Shown here: piece by piece, positions 34,147 through 39,900 of the stretch
Layout of the letters: each line of letters begins with the position of its first letter
Position numbering within the stretch: the first letter of the stretch is position 1
Assembly (NCBI RefSeq): GCF_945881795.1
Contig: NZ_CAMCVG010000012.1
Coordinates: 1-39,900 of the forward strand
From: Rhodoferax sp. OV413
GTDB lineage: Bacteria; Pseudomonadota; Gammaproteobacteria; Burkholderiales; Burkholderiaceae_C
Length of the DNA: 39,900 bases
Direction of reading: 5' to 3'
Notes under the pieces: model-generated
Told to the model about the DNA's origin: nothing
What the model saw: only the letters and a program-made list of their open reading frames with translations
Databases searched by the model: none
Position numbers and translations under genes: made by a program

Positions 34147-35076
34147 TTATTTAAGGAAGCCCTTGCTTTGCAGATAGGCCGTGGCAACCTTGCGGGGGTC
34201 CTGGCCTTCGAGTTGAATGCGGGCATTCAGCGTTTGCAGTGTGGGGCCGTCCAGCGATTTGAAGATGGGCGCCAGTACGGTCGCGATGGCGGGGTGGCGC
34301 TTGAGCACGTCCTCCCGCACCAGCGGGGCGGGGGCGTAGACCGGTTGCACGCCCTTGGGGTCTTCCATGACCACAAGTCCCAGCGCTGCCAGCGGGCCGT
34401 CAGTTCCGTAGGCCATGGCGGCGTTCACTCCCGATGTTTTTTCCGCAGCCGCCTTGATGGTGGCGGCGGTGTCTCCACCAGCCAGCACCAGCGCCTGATC
34501 CGCCCGCAGCTTGAAGCCGTATGCGCTCTGGAAGGCGGGCATGGCGTCTGCTCGCTCCATAAACTCGGCCGACGCAGCCAACTTGAAGGCGCCGCCCTTG
34601 GCGATGTAGCGTCCCATGTCATCCAGGGTGCGCAGCTGGTTGGCGGTAGCTACGTCTTTGCGCACGGCAATCGCCCAGGTGTTGTTGGCGTTGGCGGGCT
34701 CCAGCCAGACGATTTTGTTCTTCTCAAAATCCATTTTCTTGGCAAGTTCAAAACCTGCGCGCAGGTCTTTCCAGGCTTTGCTACTCTCATCGCCCAGCAT
34801 GAAGGCACCGTTGCCGGTGTATTCGGGGTAGATATCAATTTCGCCCGCCACCAGGGCGGCGCGTACGACCTTGGTGTTGCCCAGCGAGACCTTGTTTTCG
34901 GTCTTGATGCCATTGGCTTCCAGTGCCAGCACCACCATGTTGCCCAGCAACTTGCCCTCGGTGTCGATCTTGGAGCCTACGCGCACGGGGCTCTGGGCAT
35001 GGGCGGCCCAGCTTGCCAATAAGCCGGTTGCCAGCACCAGCAAAGTACGGCGGAAAAGGGGATGGGACAAATGCAT
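34147..35076 (-). CDS. yehZ: Osmoprotectant ABC importer substrate-binding protein, YehZ/OsmF type
   Basis: The 309-residue periplasmic protein should bind glycine betaine or related quaternary amines. A signal peptide (TLLVLATGLLASWAAHA, cleavage after AHA) is followed by the OpuAC-type domain: VRVGSKIDTEGKLLGNMVVLALEANGI, AGEIDIYPEYTGNGAFM and the final DPRKVATAYLQSKGFL. AAAGG lies 9 bp before the ATG at 35076. It is the first gene of the four-gene importer. Confidence 0.92.
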   Translation of the reverse strand: MHLSHPLFRRTLLVLATGLLASWAAHAQSPVRVGSKIDTEGKLLGNMVVLALEANGIKTENKVSLGNTKVVRAALVAGEIDIYPEYTGNGAFMLGDESSKAWKDLRAGFELAKKMDFEKNKIVWLEPANANNTWAIAVRKDVATANQLRTLDDMGRYIAKGGAFKLAASAEFMERADAMPAFQSAYGFKLRADQALVLAGGDTAATIKAAAEKTSGVNAAMAYGTDGPLAALGLVVMEDPKGVQPVYAPAPLVREDVLKRHPAIATVLAPIFKSLDGPTLQTLNARIQLEGQDPRKVATAYLQSKGFLK

Positions 35077-35191
35077 GGGGTGGCCTTTCAAGTGGTTCCA
35101 GAGAATAAGCGAAACCGATTGCCCCCGTGTGTGCCGCCTTGTAGGTTGCTGTGTTGCAATAAAGGCCTGTAACATCTCACCGGAGACCGCC

Positions 35192-35476
35192 ATGAAAGCC
35201 ATTTGGAACAACACCGTCATCGCCGAGAGCGAGGACACCGTGCTAGTTGAAGGGAATCACTACTTTCCCGCCAGCAGCCTCAACCGGGACTATGTGCAGT
35301 TCAGCAATCAGAAGACGAGCTGCGCCTGGAAAGGCCAGGCCAGCTATTACTCTCTGATGGTCGGTGGTGAGATGAACATTGACGCCGTCTGGTACTACGC
35401 AGACCCCAAGCCAGAAGCCGCCATGGTGCGCGACCGCGTGGCGTTCTGGAAGGGTGTTCAGGTGACCGGCGCTTAG
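35192..35476 (+). CDS. DUF427 domain protein
   Basis: The 94-residue protein consists of a single DUF427 domain: MKAIWNNTVIAESEDTVLVEGNHYFP, CAWKGQASYYSLMV and the DAVWYYADPKPEA region. The function of the family is unknown. The ATG at 35192 has CGGAG 7 bp upstream. It is divergent from yehZ; promoters in the 115-bp gap cannot be assigned with confidence. Confidence 0.88.
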   Translation: MKAIWNNTVIAESEDTVLVEGNHYFPASSLNRDYVQFSNQKTSCAWKGQASYYSLMVGGEMNIDAVWYYADPKPEAAMVRDRVAFWKGVQVTGA

Positions 35477-35487
35477 CTGCCGGACGC

Positions 35488-35628
35488 TCAGTAGGGCGTG
35501 GTGCCGTAGTAGGCATGGACGTCTTTGGCCCAGGTCTGGTCGGACATGTTGGGCCAGTTGTCCTTGTCAAAGCCGGGGGGACGTCGGGGTTTCGGGGCGT
35601 AAATGCGACCTGAGGTGGACAGTGTTCG
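35488..35628 (-). pseudogene. Possible C-terminal gene remnant
   Basis: A 46-codon minus-strand frame between two stops (TGA at 35629-35631 and the stop at 35488-35490) reads protein-like: GRIYAPKPRRPPGF, DKDNWPNMSDQTWAKDV and HAYYGTTPY at the end. The composition, rich in Trp, Tyr and Asn, is unlike random high-GC antisense translation. There is no start codon except ATG at codon 28. I do not recognise the family. It may be the tail of a lost gene. Confidence 0.3.
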
Positions 35629-35717
35629 TCACTCGCCCTGCGGAGTGTTGCGCCCTGTTACCCGACTCGCCTGTGACCTTTCGAACAGAGCACATCCGAC
35701 GCTATTACGATAGCCCC

Positions 35718-36140
35718 ATGGAGCCCCTACAACGCCGCATTCTTCAAGCCTGTTTGTACGAGGGCATTGCCATTGCCGTGGTGACGCCAACGCTCTCTAT
35801 TGCTTTTGCGCACCCGCCCGGCTCTGCGTTGGTGCTTTCTGCGGTGATGTCGGGTATTGCGCTGGCGTGGAACTATGTGTTTAACACTCTGTTCGAGCGC
35901 TGGGAGTCCCGGCAAACTGTCAAGGGGCGTTCGGCCCGGCGCAGGTTGGCACACGGGCTGGGGTTTGAAGGCGGTCTGGCGCTTATCTTGATGCCGGTGA
36001 TGGCCTACTGGCTGGAAATTTCTCTGTGGGCCGCTTTTGTTGCTGATCTGGGCCTGCTGGCGTTTTTCTTCTTTTACACGGTGGGTTTTACCTGGGTATT
36101 CGACCGTATTTTTGGCTTGCCGCGTTCTGCGCGCCAATGA
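35718..36140 (+). CDS. PACE-family multidrug efflux protein (AceI-like)
   Basis: The 140-residue protein has four membrane helices arranged as two bacterial transmembrane pair units. The conserved glutamate E15 (QACLYEGIAIAVV) is at the same position as the essential E15 of AceI, and the second unit carries LAHGLGFEGGLALILMPVMAY and the final FTWVFDRIFG. PACE pumps export compounds such as chlorhexidine or short diamines; the substrate here is unknown. The start at 35718 matches the family, and the upstream open frame to 35622 does not. An MFS gene follows after 33 bp. Confidence 0.9.
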   Translation: MEPLQRRILQACLYEGIAIAVVTPTLSIAFAHPPGSALVLSAVMSGIALAWNYVFNTLFERWESRQTVKGRSARRRLAHGLGFEGGLALILMPVMAYWLEISLWAAFVADLGLLAFFFFYTVGFTWVFDRIFGLPRSARQ

Positions 36141-36173
36141 CATAGCCCGGCTTATCCGCCGTAAGATGTTCGG

Positions 36174-37442
36174 ATGAACACAGCCACCATCTCTGCGACC
36201 GCTTCTGCGACCGCTCCTGACCCGTCCCCTTTAGCGCCCCTCAGGCAGGATGCCACCGTGATCGGTCTAGTTGGGTTGGCCCATGCCAGTTCGCATTTCG
36301 GGCACCTGTTGCTGCCGCTGCTGTTCCCGGTGTTTATGCAGGAGTTCGGCTTAAGCTACTCCCAGCTGGGTTTGCTGATGACCGTGTTTTTTGTGGTGTC
36401 GGGCGTGGGGCAGGCCTGTGCCGGTTTTGTCGTAGACCGGATGGGTGCGCGGCCCTTGTTGTTCGTCGCCATGGGCTTGTTTGCGGCAGCGTGTGTGGCC
36501 GCTTCGCTGGTGACCGGCTACCTCGGGCTTGTGGTTGTGGCGGCGCTCGCAGGTCTGGGCAATGCGACCTTCCATCCGGTGGATTTCACCATCCTCAATC
36601 AGCGGGTCTCGGCCCCGCGCTTGGGTTATGCCTTCAGCGCGCACGGCCTCACCGGCAACCTCGGATGGGCAGTGGCGCCGGTGTTTTTTGCCGGATTTGG
36701 TGTGCTGCTGGGCTGGCGCCAGGCCTATCTGGCCGCTGCGGTGTTGTATCTGGGCGTGTTGGTGCTCCTGTTTTTGCAGCGCGAGCATTTGCACACTTCC
36801 GTCGTCCCCAAACCGGTCTCCGCCCTGGCAGCGGGGCAGTCCGGTACCGTCCGGGCGGAGCACGACATGGCCTTCATGAGGCTGCCGGTGGTGTGGTGGT
36901 GCTTTGGCTTCTTCCTGCTCTCGACGATGACACTGGCCGTGGTGCAAAGTTATGCGGTCTCCATCCTCAAGGCCATGCACGGCGTGAGTTTCGAGGCGGC
37001 AACGCTCACGATTTCGTCCTACATGTTGTGCGGCGCTGTAGGCATGTTCATCGGCGGCTTTGTGGCCGCCAAGTCGCAGCACTCCGACCGTGTAGTGGCG
37101 CTTTCCATGTCGGTAGGCGCCTTGCTGCTCGCGCTGTGCGGTACCGGCTGGCTGGGTGCCACCGGCACCATGGCGGTGCTGGCAATTACCGGCTTTGCGG
37201 TGGGCATTGGCGGCCCCTCGCGCGACATGATGATTAAGAAAGCGACACCCAAGGGTGCGACCGGCCGCGTCTATGGCCTGGTGTATTCGGGGCTGGATAC
37301 GGGCTTCGCAATCTCGCCGCTGGTCTTCGGTGTGTTCATGGACCGGGGCTGGTATGGCGCCACTTTGCTGGGGGCTGCGGTGGTGCTGCTCCTGAGTGTG
37401 GGTGTGGCGCTGGGCGTGGGCAAACGCAGCTCCGTGCCATAA
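36174..37442 (+). CDS. MFS transporter, Fsr (fosmidomycin resistance)-like
   Basis: The 422-residue protein has 12 predicted membrane helices. The N-terminal half shows HLLLPLLFPVFMQEFGLSYSQLGLL, FVVDRMGARPLLF, GLGNATFHPVDFTIL and SAHGLTGNLGWAVAP, a pattern like Fsr-type transporters. The C-terminal half has MMIKKATPKGATGRVYGLVYSGLDTG. The substrate cannot be told. The first 20 residues are Ala/Thr/Ser/Pro-rich and disordered. Confidence 0.88.
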   Translation: MNTATISATASATAPDPSPLAPLRQDATVIGLVGLAHASSHFGHLLLPLLFPVFMQEFGLSYSQLGLLMTVFFVVSGVGQACAGFVVDRMGARPLLFVAMGLFAAACVAASLVTGYLGLVVVAALAGLGNATFHPVDFTILNQRVSAPRLGYAFSAHGLTGNLGWAVAPVFFAGFGVLLGWRQAYLAAAVLYLGVLVLLFLQREHLHTSVVPKPVSALAAGQSGTVRAEHDMAFMRLPVVWWCFGFFLLSTMTLAVVQSYAVSILKAMHGVSFEAATLTISSYMLCGAVGMFIGGFVAAKSQHSDRVVALSMSVGALLLALCGTGWLGATGTMAVLAITGFAVGIGGPSRDMMIKKATPKGATGRVYGLVYSGLDTGFAISPLVFGVFMDRGWYGATLLGAAVVLLLSVGVALGVGKRSSVP

Positions 37443-37483
37443 CAGACAGACGGCCCCTTCGGGCCTGCGTAGGCTGCAAGCAT

Positions 37484-37522
37484 CTGATCCGTTCGTTCTG
37501 CAAGGCGCAGCGAGCGGATCAG
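37484..37522 (+). repeat. Strong hairpin between the MFS gene and the small lipoprotein gene
   Basis: Arms CTGATCCGTTCG (37484-37495) and CGAGCGGATCAG (37511-37522) pair fully with one G-U wobble. Inside, CTGC/GCAG extends the stem, leaving a 5-nt loop. An A-run, not a T-run, follows. A second small hairpin GGCCC-CTTC-GGGCC lies at 37452-37465. They may end the MFS transcript or act in the leader of the next gene. Confidence 0.55.
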
Positions 37523-37587
37523 AAAACGTGACGCAGCGCAATCTTCTTGCTTGGCGTCATGTCCCTGTTCCATCACGAGGGCGCACT

Positions 37588-37803
37588 ATGCACAATCTTC
37601 CTTCCACGGCCTATACGGCCATTTATGCCGTCACCCTGGCCAGCCTCAGCGCTTGTGCCGGCATGACGTCCCAAGAAAAAGGCACCGCCATCGGGGCGGG
37701 CGTCGGCGCGGTCGGCGGCGCCGTGCTGGGGGGCGGCACCCTGGGCACCTTAGGCGGCGCTGCAGTTGGCGGCGTGATTGGCCATGAGGTGAGCAAGCCA
37801 TGA
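37588..37803 (+). CDS. Small glycine-zipper lipoprotein (OsmB-like)
   Basis: The 71-residue product has a signal sequence with lipobox LSACAG, followed by a Gly/Ala-rich glycine-zipper segment (GTAIGAGVGAVGGAVLGG, then GAAVGGVIGHE). E. coli OsmB-like lipoproteins have this layout and respond to osmotic or envelope stress; the role here is inference. GAGGG precedes the ATG at 37588. The stop overlaps the next start by 4 bp (ATGA). Confidence 0.85.
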   Translation: MHNLPSTAYTAIYAVTLASLSACAGMTSQEKGTAIGAGVGAVGGAVLGGGTLGTLGGAAVGGVIGHEVSKP

Positions 37804-38099
37804 ACTTCACCCAAGCCACCAACACACTTCTGGGCGCCAACGGCCCCCTGGAAACTGACGTCAAGCCCCTGCTGAACCATGCCGCCCAGCAGGCGGATGA
37901 TCTTCTGCAAAGCACTGCCGAAGCCCTGCACCAGCAGCGTGAACGCCTGCAGGAGCGGGCCGAGCACACCCGTGAGCAGGTGAGCACCTATGTGCGCGAA
38001 GAGCCGGTGAAATCTCTGCTGATGGCGGCGGCGGCGGGCGCAGTGTTGATGGGCGTAACCGCGCTGCTGATGCGCGGCCGCTCGCACCGCGACCACTGA
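37800..38099 (+). CDS. DUF883 (ElaB/YqjD-like) membrane-anchored protein
   Basis: The 99-residue protein has an amphipathic, helical N-terminal two thirds (ALHQQRERLQERAEHTREQVSTYV) and one C-terminal membrane helix preceded by VREEPVKSLLMAAAAGAVLMG, the hallmark of YqjD/ElaB proteins. E. coli YqjD binds ribosomes and anchors them to the inner membrane in stationary phase. It is coupled to the lipoprotein gene and sits 3 bp before the YqjE-like gene, like yqjD-yqjE in E. coli. Confidence 0.9.
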   Translation: MNFTQATNTLLGANGPLETDVKPLLNHAAQQADDLLQSTAEALHQQRERLQERAEHTREQVSTYVREEPVKSLLMAAAAGAVLMGVTALLMRGRSHRDH

Positions 38100-38102
38100 G
38101 CG

Positions 38103-38492
38103 ATGGGCTTCTCGCCCTCCAGTGCGCCGGCAGCCATTTGGGCTCTGTGGAGGCGCAGGCCCGACTTGCTGCTGGCGCATGTTCACGCCTACGTCGATTT
38201 GGCCCGCGAGGAAAGCGGCGCATGGGCGGCCTTCTGGTTGTGCCGTCTGATGTGGCTGGCGGGGGCGGTCCTGTTGGGAGCGGTGGGCCTGACTCTGGCC
38301 GGTGTGGCCATCATGCTTGCGGGCTCCGGCTCTCAAAGCAACATGGCTTTGGTCGCAGTGCCGGCGTTCATGCTGGCAGCAGCAGCGGTGTGCGCCTGGC
38401 TGGGCAGCCGCGGCCCCACACCGCCCGCCCTGGAGGCGCTGCGCGCCCAGTGGGAAGAAGATTGCCGCATGCTTGTGCCGGAGGAGTCGTGA
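38103..38492 (+). CDS. Phage-holin-family protein (YqjE-like)
   Basis: The 129-residue protein has a helical N-terminus (LAHVHAYVDLAREESGAW) and two adjacent membrane helices (LMWLAGAVLLGAVGLTLAGVAI and MALVAVPAFMLAAAAVCAWLG), the layout of the YqjE/DUF1469 family. Despite the family name there is no phage context here. Its stop overlaps the next start (GTGA). Confidence 0.88.
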   Translation: MGFSPSSAPAAIWALWRRRPDLLLAHVHAYVDLAREESGAWAAFWLCRLMWLAGAVLLGAVGLTLAGVAIMLAGSGSQSNMALVAVPAFMLAAAAVCAWLGSRGPTPPALEALRAQWEEDCRMLVPEES

Positions 38493-38866
38493 ACGAAACA
38501 CCCGCCCAGCGCTTAAAGGAAAGCCGCCAACGCATTCAGCATGAACTGGCCCGCGGGTCTTTTGCCGATGCCCAACTGGCCGGCGCACTGCTGTTGCAGG
38601 TGGCAGGGCGGTTCCCCGTCACCAGCCTGGTGCTGGTGCTGGGCGCTGTGGCCTTGGTGGTGCGGGCGCTGCCCAGGCGCCCGGCCCGTTCTGTCGCCCC
38701 GCGGCAGAGGGGTTGGAAGGCAGTTCTGCGCAATGTGGCCTGGCACTTGGCAGAGGGCGCCTTGTTAGCTGCGTTGCAGCCACGCACATCCCAAAATCCC
38801 GGCCGGCCACAGCCTCAGACTCCGCCTCAGCTCAAGCCAGAGGCTACGGCTTCAAAAAAGGCGTAG
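38489..38866 (+). CDS. Small membrane protein, third gene of a yqjDE-like set
   Basis: The 125-residue product starts at a GTG overlapping the previous stop, with GGAGG 4 bp upstream. It has a charged helical N-terminus (AQRLKESRQRIQHELARG), one hydrophobic segment (SLVLVLGAVALVVRAL) and a basic Pro/Gln-rich tail. E. coli has the small gene yqjK in this position; similarity is by position and general character only. Its last 40 bp overlap the 3' end of the convergent diguanylate cyclase gene. Confidence 0.75.
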   Translation: MNETPAQRLKESRQRIQHELARGSFADAQLAGALLLQVAGRFPVTSLVLVLGAVALVVRALPRRPARSVAPRQRGWKAVLRNVAWHLAEGALLAALQPRTSQNPGRPQPQTPPQLKPEATASKKA

Positions 38867-39543
38867 CCGGTTTGCTGGCGCTTGGCTCGGTACATGGCCG
38901 CGTCTGCATGGGCTAACAACTCCAGGACGGTGGCGCCATGGTCGGGGCAAATAGCGATGCCGATGCTGGGGCGTACCGTCAGTTGCCCTGTCTCAATGCG
39001 GCAGGGCGCGGCCACCGTTTCCACCAGTTTTTCTGCAATCTGCATCAGCTGCTCGGGTTGCCCCAGCCCGCGCAGGAGCCCGGCAAATTCATCACCACCC
39101 AGGCGGCACACCACATCGTTTTTTCGCACCGCGCGGCTCAGGCGCGCGGCGATGACTTTGAGCACCGTGTCGCCCGCAGCGTGGCCGTGGGTATCGTTGA
39201 CCTTCTTGAAGTCATCGAGGTCCATAAAGAAAAGCGCCAGCGCCTTTCCGCTGCTGCGGCGCTCGGCGATGGCTTCCTTCAGGCAGCTCTCGAAGTAGCT
39301 GCGGTTGGGTAGGCGCGTGAGGCTGTCATGTTCGGCGCAGTGGCGGGCGCGGCGTTCTCCGGCGCGGGTTCCCTGCAGTTCGCTGCGGGCCTTGTCCAGG
39401 GCGCTGCGAAGCTGGGCGGCCTCATCCTCCAGACGTTGGTTTTGCTCCAGCACATCGTCGAGCTCGGCATACAAGCCGCAGGCTCTGCCGGTGCACAGGA
39501 GTGTTGAAGCATTGGGTAGAGAGGTTTTCGGGCATATGTTCAT
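38827..39543 (-). CDS. Diguanylate cyclase (GGDEF domain)
   Basis: The 238-residue protein should make cyclic di-GMP from two GTP. The active-site motif GGDEF is at 149-153, preceded by the inhibitory I-site RKND at 140-143, so feedback inhibition is likely. The nucleotide-binding FFMDLDDFKKVNDTHGH is intact. The N-terminus has no membrane helix or PAS domain, only a coiled coil of about residues 28-65 (LEQNQRLEDEAAQLRSALDKA) likely to drive dimerisation, and four cysteines in the first 70 residues. AAGGAGA lies 8 bp before the ATG at 39543; an extension to 39615 is less likely. Confidence 0.93.
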   Translation of the reverse strand: MNICPKTSLPNASTLLCTGRACGLYAELDDVLEQNQRLEDEAAQLRSALDKARSELQGTRAGERRARHCAEHDSLTRLPNRSYFESCLKEAIAERRSSGKALALFFMDLDDFKKVNDTHGHAAGDTVLKVIAARLSRAVRKNDVVCRLGGDEFAGLLRGLGQPEQLMQIAEKLVETVAAPCRIETGQLTVRPSIGIAICPDHGATVLELLAHADAAMYRAKRQQTGYAFFEAVASGLS

Positions 39544-39605
39544 GAACAGATCTCCTTTGGTTCCTGCGGATGCCGTGTTTGTATTTCGCGCGTCCATGTA
39601 TGGTC

Positions 39606-39621
39606 TGTTCGGCACCGAACA
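39606..39621. promoter_or_regulatory. Palindrome between the diguanylate cyclase and Crp/Fnr genes
   Basis: TGTTCGG-CA-CCGAACA is an inverted repeat with 7-bp arms. It lies 62 bp from the diguanylate cyclase start and 75 bp from the Crp/Fnr-type gene start, in their shared promoter region. It fits an operator for a dimeric regulator. It does not match the FNR (TTGAT-N4-ATCAA) or CRP consensus. Confidence 0.45.
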
Positions 39622-39696
39622 TGCCTGCCCTTACCGCACAGACGGCTGTGGCGTGGAGCGCACATGCTGGCGTCTTTCGACCACAAGGAAATCACC

Positions 39697-39900
39697 ATGC
39701 ACCGCAATCGCTTACTCGCCGGTCTTCCGCGCGCCGATGCCCGACTGATGCGGGCCGCCGGGCGCTGTGTTCCGCTGCAGATGAATCAGGACCTGGGCAA
39801 GCCCGGGCAGCGGCAGAGCTATGTGCTGTTTCCCTTGCAGGGTTATGTGTCGCTGCTGGCCGATGCGGGCGACGGCCACGCCATGGAGGTGGGCTTGGTC
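39697..39900 (+). CDS. Crp/Fnr-family transcriptional regulator, 5' part
   Basis: Only the first 68 codons are in the window. The product starts MHRNRLLAGLPRADARLM and has the beginning of a cyclic-nucleotide-binding (cNMP) domain: QRQSYVLFPLQGYVSLLADAGDG, then AMEVGLV, as in Crp/Fnr-like regulators that start LFPxxGxVSL. The DNA-binding domain would lie beyond the edge. AAGGAA 7 bp upstream supports the ATG at 39697. It is divergent from the diguanylate cyclase gene. Confidence 0.85.
   Translation, partial: MHRNRLLAGLPRADARLMRAAGRCVPLQMNQDLGKPGQRQSYVLFPLQGYVSLLADAGDGHAMEVGLV

Noticed and set aside
36351-37541. Minus-strand open frame of 396 codons opposite the MFS gene
   Set aside because: It is His/Arg/Gln-rich, with no hydrophobic or domain pattern; it is the shadow of the transporter.
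38103-38492. Phage-holin-family protein as evidence of a prophage
   Set aside because: The name comes from the domain family. The neighbours are chromosomal yqjD-like genes, and there are no integrase, capsid or lysis genes.
1-39900. CRISPR arrays, insertion sequences, integrases, rRNA genes
   Set aside because: I saw no regularly spaced direct repeats, no transposase or integrase motifs and no rRNA sequence on either strand.

Overview
The window is chromosomal DNA from a betaproteobacterium of the order Burkholderiales, most likely family Comamonadaceae (Rhodoferax/Curvibacter-like). The GC content is high, the housekeeping blocks have a Burkholderiales layout (rpsF-priB-rpsR-rplI-dnaB; alaA-hom-thrC-moeA-moaD-moaE-clpB; surE-pcm-nlpD-rlmD), and a small dispersed repeat of a type I associate with Comamonadaceae occurs several times. 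The genus is inference. I see no phage, insertion sequence, CRISPR array, integrase or resistance island. No stretch longer than about 300 bases lacks a gene.

Positions 1-5330: the 3' end of a ppiD-like periplasmic foldase gene, tRNA-His, then surE-pcm-nlpD and rlmD on the plus strand. rpoS, which commonly follows nlpD, is absent. rlmD carries a copy of the dispersed repeat inside its reading frame. Positions 5340-9900 are mostly minus strand: a proline-rich lipoprotein, a Bax-inhibitor-1 family membrane protein, a GlcG/HbpS-like protein (plus strand), and the tightly spaced series ppsR-tonB-exbB-exbD. ppsR is divergent from ppsA (10090), whose product it is expected to switch on and off. ppsA overlaps a large sodium/solute symporter in which small subunit and large subunit are fused.

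Positions 14790-20980: ribosomal/primosomal operon, replicative helicase dnaB, and on the minus strand phoH, a Bcp-type peroxiredoxin and a Mth938-like protein. Positions 21100-30110: alanine aminotransferase, homoserine dehydrogenase and threonine synthase (threonine branch), moeA-moaD-moaE (molybdenum cofactor), and clpB behind a likely sigma-32 heat-shock promoter. Positions 30155-35080 (minus strand): a DsbA-like thioredoxin, a 5'-truncated DsbB-like gene, and a complete YehZYXW-type osmoprotectant ABC importer. Positions 35190-39900: DUF427 protein, a PACE efflux pump, an MFS transporter, a four-gene envelope-stress-like set (glycine-zipper lipoprotein, DUF883, holin-like YqjE, small basic protein), a diguanylate cyclase and the start of a divergent Crp/Fnr-type regulator.

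The most unusual signal is the dispersed repeat of about 55 bp. Four copies align without gaps: one inside rlmD in frame, one supplying the stop codon of phoH, one between alaA and hom, and one beside the truncated dsbB-like gene. A weaker partial copy may lie in moeA. Other points worth checking are the symporter fusion with its coiled-coil insert and EF-hand-like loop, the missing rpoS, the coupling of ppsR with tonB-exbBD, and a nearly perfect 24-bp inverted repeat between moaE and clpB.
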